A DNA stretch of 64,000 nucleotides from Tubulanus polymorphus (Eukaryota; Nemertea; Palaeonemertea; Tubulaniformes; Tubulanidae), in the NCBI RefSeq assembly GCF_964204645.1, contig NC_134029.1:7830001-7894000 (forward strand). The letters are read 5' to 3'. The translations under genes and the position numbers were made by a program. The notes beneath the pieces were generated by a model. The model was not told the DNA's origin, did not search any database, and saw nothing but the letters and a program-made list of their open reading frames with translations. Below are positions 40,401-50,356 of this stretch, one piece after another (the stretch's first letter is position 1; each line of letters starts with the position of its first letter).

Positions 40401-43400
40401 ACAAACCAGATAGATATTCCGCGTTGAAAAGTCTCGCAGTTTCACGGCTGCCGCCGATGGCGGAAATTTAGATGGCACCGATGAACCGTGTTGTACCGAT
40501 GGTGAACCGTGCAAGTTGATGTTTCGACCATCGGAAACCATGAGAATCATGTGCAATGTCATTGCCTTAAAAATCAGAAAAAGAGAACCGTCTTCATCAG
40601 TCAGAATAGTGGAAATCTGGTTTAGTTATAGATTATGTATTATCCCAATAGGGAAGAAGTGGCTCGAAACATATGAAATATTTGTTTAAGTATCGGTATT
40701 TACTTTAGGTATCATTTCTGAAGCTAAAAATTTTAGAACCAGCCAATAGTCGTCCACAATTGCGGAATCGTATCTAAGAATAGAATAATTGTAACAGTTT
40801 CTAGAATAGATATGATCTTCAACAAAATAAACTGGGCTTATTTCAGATCCTCACACTTTGCAGAGTTTGAAAAGGTATAGCTTTTACGCAATTAACCAAA
40901 CATATTCTTACCTCTACTTCTTCCATACCAGCTGCTACAGCCATCTGAGGACTAGTGTTTTGTTTCAATTTGGTCGATTCAGTAACAACGCTGCGTTTTG
41001 ACATTTCATTTACACTTTTCGAAACCGGCTCAGCTTTCGCGGGTCGAACGGATGAACTGGTTCCTTTCATAGATTCTGCCCAAAAAAGACGTACTAAATT
41101 CAATATTTTCACTATGAGGGGTTGCTTGAAAGTCTAATCCTATGGATAACCTACCGGGCGTCGGTGGAAGCTTGGCAGTTGGCTTTGGTTGAGGAATCGG
41201 TACAACTTTGGGATTCTTCATTTCGGCTAATCTGGTTTTGGCCAAAGCATTCGCAAAATCCTTACTTTCAGAAGCAAGTTCAACAGAAACCTGCGGGTAA
41301 CGAGAAGAATTCTACTAGTCTCATGCAGTAGCAGATTGGCGTTTGGAAAGTTTAAAACTAAACGACTAAAGAATATTTGAAATTGGTTCATCACGGTGTG
41401 TTGGAAGACAGAAATTATATTTTCATTTCTTAAGCACTTTGTGATTTCAGATGGAAACCTAAACGAACCTTTAATCGACCAGCGATAGGCCTCTCTTGCG
41501 CAGTGCTATCCATTGTTGATGAACCAGTAACTTTCTCTTTTACCAGTAGATTGTTGTCAACGTGAAGATTTCCAGACTTCAAAATGGCCTTCAATGGTAT
41601 ACTACAACTTCCGACGTGAGTGGGCTTGAAATATAAAACGCATACGTAAACTCATTGACAATTCAGAGTAAATGCTGAAAGAATCATCATTTAGATAAAC
41701 TTCGAATTGCGTAGCGAAATTGACAAATAAATAGAAACCACAGGTTATAATTTAATTCATCAACCCGCAGCATTGCTCAGAACATATCATATAACCAGTA
41801 CCAGTTTCTAGTTTTCTTTTACAAATAGAAACCAGCTTGAGAAAAACTTCAACTATCTCAAATCATCCGATACGAATTGTCCAATCAATCGCTGTCCACA
41901 TTCCGTGGAAATCTCAAGTCTGATCCTACACTGTATTTCCCACTATTGAAATTAGACAGTATTTCCTTCCAAATGACTTTTCTACACATTATATGAATGA
42001 TCTGTTCACAAAAACATCATCACTAGGTAAATCAAGTCAGACAGGTGATGATATAACGTACCATTTTCTGTCCCGGATAACGACTGAATATCTTAAACGC
42101 GAGTGCGTACTTCCACCATCTTTCGATCGTGCTGCCGTCGAACAGCACCGGAAAAACCGAACGGTGCCCGAAGACAACTTCGGAGCCTTGAACTTTTTTC
42201 GACACGACTCGCATCACCTCGGTAGCCATCGTATTGGGCGTGTATTTGTCGCGGGACGACGCGACCACCGGGAACTGATACTCGACGAAGTATGTGTTGG
42301 TTTTCTGCGGTTTCGGCGGCCGGCCGCGACTCGCCTGCGCCGGTCTCTGGTCGGTATTCGCGGCGAGTAACTGCAACACGTCTATGCTGACGCGCGCTAC
42401 TTGAATACGCCCCAATAATGTCAATCGTTCAACGCTTAAACCATCAATTTTATCCGATGAGCCCTTGGTTTTCCTTTGAGTTTCTGAAAAAATCCAAAAT
42501 TATTTACAATTCATTCGTTTTTAATTGAATCACATACTGATAAAGAAATACGCAGTCAATAGCATTATCCGAATTGCTTTAGGTTTGCCAGAGTAAGTTT
42601 TTTTAAGTTTTTGGTAAAATTTCTCAAATTCCCTGATTTTTTCTCAATTTTTCTGATTCCCCGACTTTTCTAGGTTATCCAGGTCAGTGCCTACGTCCCA
42701 GTAACACACGACCTCGAACACGAGTCGTGGCTTTCAACCGAAGACGGTACATTTACCGCTCCTGAAAGCGGTCCCAGGAGTAAATTTATCGAATTTAACC
42801 CAGTTTCTCAACACAGCTAAACTCATCAAAGTTAAATACAAGATATGCGTATCAATCAATACCTGAATCATCATCGAACTCATTGTCAGATGGAGTCATA
42901 TCGAACGAAACTTTCGACGCTTCTGATCTTTGAGATATGCTAACGTTATCATCCTCCTCTTCCTCCGCTTCCTCTTCTCTTTTCTCTCTCTGTACATCTC
43001 GGTTTTCTCTCTTCTTTCTTCCTCCCGTGACGGACGATTCCCTTGAAGGCGGTCGCTGAAAACAAAGATCGAAGTTCTTTTATCTGATCGATCTGAAATT
43101 TGTAAAACGGCACAGAACCCAATTTTGCCAGATAGAGAAGACAGTCTTACTATGTTGCCCGCATCTTCTAATGAGGTGTTATGCTGCCTTTTACTTTTCC
43201 TCTGTTTCTTAGAACTGGAGTTACTATTATTACCAATGTAAGCATCATCATCCTCACTACTTTCATCATACGTTTCCTTTAACAAAAGACAGATAATTAT
43301 AGATTGGATCATCCACTTTAAAGGAAAATAGCACTCGATATCCAGAAATTTAATGCGACTAACCTGTCCTTTTCGCTTATAAAACAGTTCCTCTAGAATA

Positions 43401-46400
43401 CTTTCGTCGTGAATCGGGTCTCCGGGATCGCTCAACCACTCGTCATCATCAGACACGCTGGAAACTTCATCTCCTTTTGCCATCGCTTTTAACATCTACA
43501 TAAACAGACAATAAATGATTCTAGTTAAGAGTCGGAATTAAATAGATAACTGATGTACCTTAGTCTTGTGCTACAGGGGTGCATCTGCGAATTGATTTAG
43601 GGAGTGGTGCACCTTGACAATTAAGGAGGGGGTGAGCACCCCGCACCCTCCCCTTGGATCTGCCCCTGTGACATAACTATCAAACTGAAAATTCTTAATC
43701 ATTCGATTATTCATTTGGGCAACTTCACTTCGTTTAATGAGAAACAGAAACTAAACCATGAACCTTTTTACAAAACAGCTTAAGAAAAGATAATAGCTTT
43801 GGCGATTTGAGTTTCAAGTCATGTAGATGAAGCCGATGACTAAACTCACATTCATTACTGGATCATATAAATAAATCTTCATTCAATTGTATTCTCACCT
43901 TGTATTCTTTGTTTGCCAGTCCGGGACCGAGAACTAAATCGACAGCGCGCTCATGCATGCTATCAAACGCCGATACGTCCGAAGTCTGATATTGCGAAAT
44001 CATTGGTTCTTTAGAATCGTCTTTTTCTTCGTTTAAAATTTCACGGAATAATTCACCGGTCGAATTACGCCTGAACAGATAGATATATATATGTGAGCTA
44101 TGAGAACATATTGCTTATGTCTTAACTGTTTACTGGTTACTGGTTGACTCTTCACCATAGACAAACTCTCGACATACAACCATTTATCATACAGGGGCCA
44201 GTTGACCAAAGGTTGTTCGAACATAGCCCCTGGATAACTGGTATAGTGAGAACACATCTCGCCAGATTGTGTGCATAAGAAAAGGCAAACTTGATCAAAA
44301 TTGTGTTCATTTTCAATTAACTTCAAACATTAACATCAAAACTGTTAGCCTCCAACATCAAAATATAGATTGATAATAACTCTTTTATTTTTTGAATGCT
44401 TGACCTACACCTAAATCATATACTGTGAGAACAAACCTTTTATGCAAATGAGATGAACTGAGGTCGATCTGACTGAGATCAGGATTACTCAAGCTCGGTT
44501 TCATTTCGGTGTCCATCGCTGACACGACCATAGCTTCGCGAAGCTTCTTGCCTTTATTCAAAAGTGCCGTGACCAAATCGAGACTGGCTTCGCTGCTTGG
44601 ATCCAACGGAATTCTAGTCTTATCAATTGTACCTGAAAGAGGATAATAATAAGGTAATCAAACAAGAGATCAGATTCTACAATTCATGCAACACCAAAGG
44701 TTTTATAAACAAAGGACCCAGTAGGCAGTCACTGGTCTTAGCTCAATCCAACACAAATCAAAGCAGCCTTTAAGATTTCAGAACTGAACTTCCGACTGCA
44801 CAACCAGAAAGGAACTAAAGGGACAAAATCAATGACAGTAAAATCCAAAAAAGTTGCGTGTACAAGTGCTGCACAAATCAAACCAATGAAATTCCTGTGT
44901 CACAAAGGTGCGTGTGTTAAAAGCCCTCTGTGTCCATTTTCGACCGAAATAACTGAACTGTTCAAACGATCACCGATTTCCAGTTAAAATGTAAGGAGTG
45001 CTAGAAGTTAAACAAGAATAACAGCATTAGAAGTGGTTTGGGGAGGTATCTGGCCGACATACCGAAATCTTCCCGTATTTGAGCAGTTGGTTTCAGACCT
45101 ATATCTCGAACGGGTGCCTCATGCGTATCTCTGTGATAAGATAGCGCGAGAGTAGGCGACGTGTCCGTCTTCGCAATTCTATCATCTTTTGCGCTGTCTG
45201 CCGGTACCTGAAAATGAACGCAATAGGTTTAGGCCTATTCATTAGCACTCGTTTCTCAGCGGGTAAAATAATCAAGACGATGAGACCGCAGAGTAAGGCA
45301 AAGTCTACCGAGGAACAAGATCTATTTCTTCGCACTTTCTCACAACAAAATACCAGGATTTTTTATACTTTGGAAAATGTTTTTCCAAGATATTCACATT
45401 TTTTTCAGGGTGTCATCTCAACAGCCTTTTTTCTTGAATTTTGCATACATTTTTTCCAATTTTCCACAATCTTTAAGCAGACATCCATTTTTCACAATTT
45501 TCACATCAATATGACGCCTGGTCTTATGAAAGTTTCGAAGATACGTGTATATATTTCAAATTACCTGAGAGACAGGAGATATAAAAGGATCGCTCATACT
45601 AGACGAACGTAACGACGGTTTCGGCGCCGGTAAAACTTCCGGCGGATGAGACGGGTTCATATCGAAGGCGTAAGACAAAGCTTCGTTCATGTCGGTCGTC
45701 GGGATTGACGTTTGACTGTCGTACGAAGCTAACAGGAAAAAGAAAATGAAATGAGTCGCCAAGCTCTGAAAAATGCTTCGAAACAGTATTCTGTAGTATG
45801 GTTAAGCCTGTTCAAGTTAAAATCCAACTCAGGGACAAAATCAACATTGCAAGTATATATAAAATGGTCCAAAACATTTGACTCATACAGAAAATTTTGT
45901 CAACAAATCAATGATGAATCAGTTATCAATGATAAGAGTTTGGGAACTTCCTGACATCTCTGTATCTATCAAATAAACCAGTATTTTTAAAGGTAGCTAA
46001 AATACTAACGAAGCGAAATAGGGCTATAGTACAGTGTATACTCACACATCAAAGATTCAAGCAATACAGACACTTGAAGTTCGGCAATTTTCTCTTTCTC
46101 GGGCGAAAAAACGGGGTAAAATCTGAAGATTGATAACATACAATTGATAAACACATTTAGCATCTCAGACTAAGTTTGAACACGACAATGAAACGCCTAT
46201 TCATTTTACAAATACCTACCCATTTAGTGGCCGCCCAGGAGCCAGGTTCACCAGATTATTAACAGAACACTGACCGAGAATCGACATCAAAGGACCTTTC
46301 ACAACATCTAACATCAAACTACTAGCATCTTTACCAATTTATTAAGGAAGCATTTTCAAGAATCGACAACGAACTTACCGTAGAGTCGTTCAATGGTACC

Positions 46401-48637
46401 ATTTACTAACATATTCGAGATTTTTACAAGGTTCTATCGGGTGGCAGTGCGAACAAGATTCGAGTTCCCTAAGATTTTTAACATGCCTAATTCATCCAAA
46501 ATAGCGCAAAAATCTCTGTAGGCATATGGTCAATGATTAAAAAGACCACGTACTATTTGCTACAGGTGTGCTTCACTAAAAAGGATACCACCGAGATAAG
46601 CAGCGAATTGTTTCGGCCCGGAACGTATGCTGTACCGCGCTGTCGTTTTTCGAGTATGGGTTCCAGCTTTTTTCACATCATGAGGCCTGAAGTTAAATCC
46701 AAGTCAAATTCTCTTCACAGAATAATCAGATACTGCAAGCACTCAGTCTTATGTTGTCAAAATTGGTTCGTTTTTGCTAAAAGTTCTTTTCAGACTCTCA
46801 AATCCATATACAGTGGAACCTACTAATACTAATCTTGCGGGCAAAAAAGTGACATTGTCATATTTAACAGGTCTCATGCTATCCAAAGCTTGATTGATAT
46901 AAATATGTTAGCTCGGACATGCTGGAAATCATCATAATGGGTTTCATCTTAAACAGAATCGTTGTATCAACCAAGTTCAACTTTACAAGGGATCAGGATT
47001 AATTCAATGAATCCTGTTTCCCTTGCATATGCATTTGCTCATTTTAGTTATTCCTTTGGTCATTATGGTCTCTATAGGGAGAGTCTAAAATGTTGTGTCC
47101 TCTGAAATTTTTTTGAAAAAATTGAAACCTTTTAAATTAAATGTAGTGGGCTTTATTCTTAATATTACCCGTTTCTAATTTCTTTTACCTGAAAAGAACT
47201 CCATTTCCAGCTTCTCCCCACCATTTCACACGAACGTAAGTGACATCTGGTAGGTTTGGTGTCAACCACAATATCTGATTTATACACAATCGCAGATAAC
47301 ATCTCAACTGTCCGGATACCTGAGGTGGCAGACTTGTTTCAACGCGTATTTCTTCGGCCGGTAAACTTTCAACACTCTCTGAAATTAAATATCAAAAAGT
47401 GAGAATTGAATTTTAAGGCGTCAGAATTAACCTGTGCATGGATCGTTGTCATATCCGTCAATCAGGCAATCTGTCGCCAATACATATGGTAAAATTTAGA
47501 AATTCAGATAGGGCCTAGGTAAAACCTACGCCCGTGAAAATGGTAAATTGGGCAATCATATAGGCCTCAAGAGATAAAATCAATAAAAATGCGCCATCAC
47601 CTATAAGCATATTTCAAAATCAATAAATTAAACATATCATCTTTCTCATAAATATCTATAATTTTAATAAGCTGCCAATTTAAATCTGCTGAAATACACA
47701 GAGAAGAATGTGAGTCCTAACACCACCGTCCACTACTGACTATTACAAATTATTCAATTTTTTGTAAATCAAAATACTTTTGTTGTTAATTCAAATTTTG
47801 AAAACTGCTGTTGATTTCTGTTCGTTTTTGTGTTAAAATGTTCTTGTTTTTTCCATCACCATTATTTGCGTCATCGGGCTCGAGCGTTGCGTGTATTCAT
47901 TTACATAGTTAAACTGACTGAGAGTGAATAAATTTAAGGAAGTGGATATTTTGCCAATGCGGCATTATTTTAGTAAATTAGCTATTTTGCCAATGGCTAT
48001 ATATAATAAGATATAGTAATAAAATATAGGCAGTGGATATTTTGCCAATGCGGCATTATTCCTGTTAACGCTTTTTTGCCAATGGTGCGTTTTGATTGGC
48101 TTATTGACGCCACGCATGCGCACAGAGGTGCGCGACTTAGAAAATTCAAGGTCAAGGAAAGTGTGGAGAACTGAGTCAGAGAAAATAGCAGCATAGAGCG
48201 GGATTCGAACCCAGACCAGCAGATTGCTAGTCTAACGTCTTTCCACTAGACCACCGGGCTCACTCAAAACCACCCGTAATTTTTCACTACATATAGCCTC
48301 ACCTTACCCTAACCCTATCCCTTGGGGTAAAAACGGACCCTAATCCTCACCCTAACCCTAAACCTAACCCTCTAGACCCTAACCCTATCGGAACCGTCCC
48401 TAACCCTACACCCAATATAATGATGTTATTGTTATATTTTATTACTATGTCTTATTATATATAGCCATTGGCAAAATATCTACTAAATATCTTACTAAAA
48501 TAATGCCGCATTGGCGAAATATCCACTTCCAAATTTAAAATTGAATTTTTGAGTTTACCTGCTCCGCTTAAACTGCCTTTTTTCTTTCCTTTCTTGGTGG
48601 ATTTTGATTTCTTTTTTACTGGGTTTGGATTTTTCAT
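28243..48637 (-). CDS. C2CD3: C2CD3, C2 domain-containing protein 3 (complete, 44 coding exons)
   Basis: C2CD3 is a centriolar protein needed for centriole elongation, distal appendages and ciliogenesis. Forty-four exons were joined by matching splice sites and phases into 2560 codons (human about 2350). Coordinates, 5' to 3': 48637-48559, 47378-47189, 46686-46589, 46328-46220, 46122-46046, 45728-45565, 45207-45063, 44632-44437, 44070-43899, 43495-43364, 43276-43151, 43055-42863, 42483-42062, 41624-41469, 41290-41155, 41075-40912, 40565-40221, 39756-39670, 39517-39413, 39324-39245, 39034-38835, 38399-38271, 38106-38012, 37838-37719, 37626-37576, 37224-37024, 36733-36553, 36466-36338, 36252-36013, 35600-35460, 35220-35112, 34747-34592, 34063-33964, 33091-32907, 32615-32459, 32313-32262, 32044-31917, 31725-31657, 31465-31221, 31022-30204, 29927-29847, 29444-28854, 28737-28599, 28431-28243. 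Residue blocks such as FVEYQFPV, NFMVIEVWDK and WGEADCFIQYHFP match vertebrate C2CD3. The start ATG (48637) precedes a Lys-rich N-terminus, as in human. Least certain are exon 4's weak acceptor and the start of exon 39. Confidence 0.93.
31657..35600 (-). CDS. C2CD3: C2CD3 exons 30-38: last two C2 domains
   Basis: Residues 1508-1873. Exons 30-33 contain LCYVRYKFYDK, WYLREELLEVQVWVTYSD, LIGSAYVDLSSLDDRRR and SGVFPLFKPGSS. Exons 34-38 contain FAVHITIERAMHLTD, SCYVTYQTG, ASNNPVWNHEHETRLSKELL, LVFKAWHK, VIGFISVDVGPL and [20 protein letters not shown]-like strands, ending with the turn into the C-terminal region. A pogo/Tigger-like MITE lies in intron 32. A SINE-like tRNA head and a MITE end lie in intron 33. 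Confidence 0.9.
33400..33720 (-). repeat. tRNA-like B-box repeat and MITE end in C2CD3 intron 33
   Basis: On the minus strand, GTGGGTTCGAATCCC (around 33405-33425) is a Pol III B box, preceded by a GGTCAAGGGGTTC stretch. This resembles a tRNA-derived SINE head. Further along, 33690-33716 reads GGACCCCTGGCAAGCGAGGA on the plus strand, which matches the outer tip of the 3632-family MITE. Boundaries between the two repeats are unclear. Confidence 0.45.
34394..34571. mobile_element. pogo/Tigger-like MITE in C2CD3 intron 32
   Basis: The ends TACAGTGGAACCTCGTTAC and GTAACGAGGTTCCACTGTA are exact inverted repeats flanked by TA. Internal GGATATAACGAACTATCGG resembles the copy at 27707-27953. It is non-autonomous. 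Confidence 0.75.
36013..39324 (-). CDS. C2CD3: C2CD3 exons 20-29: two further C2 domains
   Basis: Residues 1033-1507. Exons 20-24 contain FEVVVEGVRDLGLLTDMIWG, EADCFIQYHFP, RTATTLCIPDPVFHDI, VPFELWCRYYSPNVRDQ and KLCAMVTMQKPGETSVQTFS. Exons 25-29 contain TVCISVGIIRSSGLKTAA, GVNSYVKLKLSFLSEE, FAPEFSTQMDFPCPLLW, LAEILETAEVLMEIWH, LLGTVVIPMKSLLTKRTGI-like and GLERVVGGVELSVKFAHHDD. All blocks follow the vertebrate order. Exon 23 adds a Gly-rich loop (about eight Gly) not obvious in the human protein. Confidence 0.92.
37292..37535. mobile_element. hAT-like MITE in C2CD3 intron 25
   Basis: The ends CAGGGTGGCCAC and GTGGCGCCACCCTG are inverted, the form seen in hAT-superfamily miniature elements. 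The body is TTCC- and AATT-rich. A related but eroded copy lies at about 42490-42690 in intron 12 (shared GAATCACATA-TGATAA, AGCATTATCC-AATT and TCCAGGTCAGTG blocks). Confidence 0.55.
39413..42483 (-). CDS. C2CD3: C2CD3 exons 13-19: central C2 domains
   Basis: Residues 561-1032. Exon 13 (422 nt) and exon 14 hold one C2 domain: LTLLGRIQVARVSIDVLQLL, TYFVEYQFPVV, VFPVLFDGSTIERWWKYAL, then HVGSCSIPLKAIL. Exons 15-16 are a Ser/Pro/Lys linker. Exons 17-19 hold a second C2: MTLHMILMVSDGRNINLHG, VCWGTFDPEFNFCQVAPV, MKNNFMVIEVWDKK, LIGIVKLSLHQFYMSL and NYMPVVDPFSGTQFGQLKV. The Asp pattern expected for calcium binding is incomplete, in line with the mostly calcium-independent C2 domains of this family. 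Confidence 0.9.
42490..42690. repeat. Eroded copy of the 37292-37535 element
   Basis: Similarity to the intron-25 element runs from an AATTCATTCGTTTTT-like block to CCAGGTCAGTG. The left CAGGGTGGC tip is missing. Confidence 0.5.
42863..45728 (-). CDS. C2CD3: C2CD3 exons 6-12: linker with low-complexity region
   Basis: Residues 185-560. Mostly disordered. Recognisable islands are YDSQTSIPTTDM at the start of exon 6, LVTALLNKGKKLREAMVVSA in exon 8 (matching the conserved LLSALL...KLRNAMVISAM motif of vertebrates) and IHDESILEELFYKRKG in exon 10. Exons 11-12 are rich in Ser, Asp, Lys, Arg and Glu, with a mixed-charge stretch suggesting a charged helix. Exon 10 begins with an ATG codon right after its acceptor; that Met is internal, not a start. 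Confidence 0.85.
46046..48637 (-). CDS. C2CD3: C2CD3 exons 1-5: N-terminal C2 domain
   Basis: Residues 1-184. Exon 1 gives a Lys-rich leader (NPVKKKSKSTKKGKKKG). Exons 2-5 give the C2CD3-type N-terminal C2 domain: GQLRCYLRLC (about 47-56), VRVKWWGEAGNG (about 76-87), TTARYSIRSGPKQFAAYL (exon 3), then LDVVKGPLMSILGQ and AELQVSVLLESL. Exon 3 ends at G|GTATCC and exon 4 begins AT, rebuilding an Asp as in the vertebrate order Y-L-x-D. Exon 4's acceptor (TTGGTAAAG) has a poor pyrimidine tract but is the only one that keeps frame and similarity. Intron 1 (1.18 kb) is the largest in the gene and carries the composite repeat at 47930-48537. Confidence 0.9.
48195..48263 (-). repeat. tRNA-like segment (SINE-type head)
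   Basis: The minus strand reads GGTCTAGTGGAAAGAC (A-box region with a 4-bp D stem GTCT/AGAC), a CTAGCAA loop, and GGGTTCGAATCCC (B box). The acceptor pairing is only four base pairs (GAGC/GCTC) and the anticodon stem is poor, so a working tRNA gene is unlikely. A homologous segment lies at 63925-63985. Confidence 0.6.
48303..48413. repeat. Degenerate interstitial CCCTAA (telomere-type) repeats
   Basis: About ten CCCTAA-like units, several in perfect tandem (CACCCTAACCCTAAACC), broken by short unrelated stretches. They lie in an intron and in a mobile-element-like structure, so this is not a chromosome end. Confidence 0.8.
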
Positions 48638-50335
48638 CGTTGATTCTTTCAATTAGACACGAAAACGTCGATTATTTTCGTTAAAATTGTCATAAATATC
48701 ACATTAGACACACATTCAGTCGATAAGTATTCATAAAGCCGCCATTTCCTAATCGTCCTAATTATTGCAATGCACCGATCAATGTGGTATTGACTATTTC
48801 TTGGATCAGGCCTATTCCGACTTGCGGTGATTGGCTTCGGATCATGAATCGGCGAACGAACAGCCGGCTAGACGATTTGCCGGGTTTTCGGGTAACCCTT
48901 GAACAATTTCGAAGACAACCCCATGCTCTATGATATGATGATAGCATATATGATAGCATAATCATCAGTTTGTATGCATTTATATTTTTTTGATCACCGT
49001 CAAATGTCACTGTTATTTCTATATTGTATAGCTACGGCCCTTCGGACCGGCTTAGCATATATTCACTATCGACTTTGTTTGATAAAATCTATTTGTACTC
49101 TAAAAAAGTAAGATTAATTAAGTTTCTATGGTAGAAGATGATACCATCATCGACTCTCAGGACGATTTCAGCGAGGAAAATCCCCTGTCTGGTCCCCTCC
49201 TAAGTTTCGGAATTTAGTAAAATAGATTCACTTAACAAAAGGTTGGAAAAATTAATACCTTGTTTCTCCTTTCTGCTGAGCTGCCGCCTATCTTCTATCC
49301 TGTGCTACTAAATGCATGATCAATTTTACTATAACGTACACCAGGCAGCTGATTCAATGGTATTGTATTTTTAAAAATGACCCGCCGGCCGATTATGAGA
49401 ACGAAGATTTTTGTTGAAGCTGCTAGATTGGTTGTAAGATGTGTTTTGCAAATATGACTGGATCAATGACACGGTTTATGTTCAATTCTAATGATCGATC
49501 AATCCGACATCAAAAATCAATTTCTACATTTTCCAGTTAAATCTGATAAACTTTCCATGCGTGGCTTTCATCTAACAATCTCATGATAACTAGACTATTG
49601 ATTCCATTAGGAGTTTCATTAGTGAATTGATAAGAATTTTAACGGCAAAACATCTGGGATTTCTCCTGTTTATAAGGCGGCGATGACCGCGTACACCTAC
49701 CAGTCTGGGATACTACGAGCAGGTACGTAAGCATTTATCTTGTCTATTACAACAAAATTTCATGACGAATTCTGGCGAAAGTTGCGGATTCGCTACAATC
49801 CGGAAACGTGGAAATGCAGACGGTTAACTGTATTTTCAGTTAGATTTGAAACATGAAGTCTGAGAGTATTCTCACTCTATTTTGAAACCATAATTCACGT
49901 GACCAATCTAATCTATTTATTCATTTATATCATTAAAGTACATCAGAATGATAAAATCAATACTATTTCTTCGGCCGGTAAACTTTCAACACTCTCTGAA
50001 AATAAATATCAAAAAGTGAGAATTGAATTTTAAGGCGTCAGAATTAACCTGTGCATGGATCGTTATCATTTCCATCAAAGGCAATCTGTCGCCAATACAT
50101 ATGGTAAAATTAAGAAATTCACATGACCTTCGCCCGTGAAAATGGTAAATGAAGAATTCTGCCGAAAGTTGCGGATTCGCTACAATCCGGAAAACGTGGA
50201 AATGCAGACGGTTAACTGTATTTTCAGTTAGATTTGAAACATGAAGTCTGAGAGTATTCTCACTCTATTTTGAAACCATAATTCACGTGACCAATCTAAT
50301 TTATTTATTCATTTATATCATTAAAGTACATCAGA
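48638..50335. promoter_or_regulatory. Divergent intergenic region between C2CD3 and the SOUL gene
   Basis: About 1.7 kb separates the two head-to-head start codons. It should hold both promoters. No TATA box or other defined element was assigned. The right third consists of the duplicated SOUL upstream block and a captured C2CD3 fragment (49767-50356). Confidence 0.45.
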
Positions 50336-50356
50336 ATGATGAAATCAATACTATTT
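49767..50356. repeat. Duplicated SOUL upstream block flanking a copied C2CD3 exon-2 fragment
   Basis: 49767-49968 and 50154-50356 are near-identical direct copies, from GAATTCTG to the first seven codons of the SOUL gene (ATGATAAAATCA in the left copy, ATGATGAAATCA in the right). Between them, 49966-50150 closely copies 47349-47548, which is the 5' part of C2CD3 exon 2 plus intron-1 sequence. The junctions share short microhomologies (TATTT on the left, AAAT on the right). The left SOUL start therefore runs into C2CD3-derived DNA and is a dead copy. Confidence 0.85.

Larger units (their letters stand above)
47930..48537. mobile_element. Composite inverted-repeat element in C2CD3 intron 1
   Basis: Long inverted arms of about 100 bp (47930-48030 and 48420-48537) share AAGTGGATATTTTGCCAATG and GCCAATGGCTATATATAATA. 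The left arm's GTGGATATTTTGCCAATGCGGC unit is repeated once more at 48032-48055. Between the arms are a tRNA-like segment (48195-48263, minus) and degenerate telomere-type repeats (48303-48413). No transposase frame was seen. The structure is a MITE-like or foldback element that carries or captured Pol III and telomere-like sequence. Confidence 0.65.

Noticed and set aside
40700-40770. Possible extra C2CD3 exon between exons 16 and 17 (open minus-strand frame after a TTCTTAG acceptor)
   Set aside because: Exon 16 joins exon 17 directly in phase 0, matching the vertebrate order. The extra piece has no clear donor in the right phase and no similarity.
48195-48263. Functional tRNA gene on the minus strand
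   Set aside because: A and B boxes are good, but acceptor and anticodon stems pair poorly and the segment sits in a repeat with a second decayed copy.
48303-48413. True telomere or chromosome end
   Set aside because: Repeats are short, degenerate and inside an intron of C2CD3, with genes on both sides.
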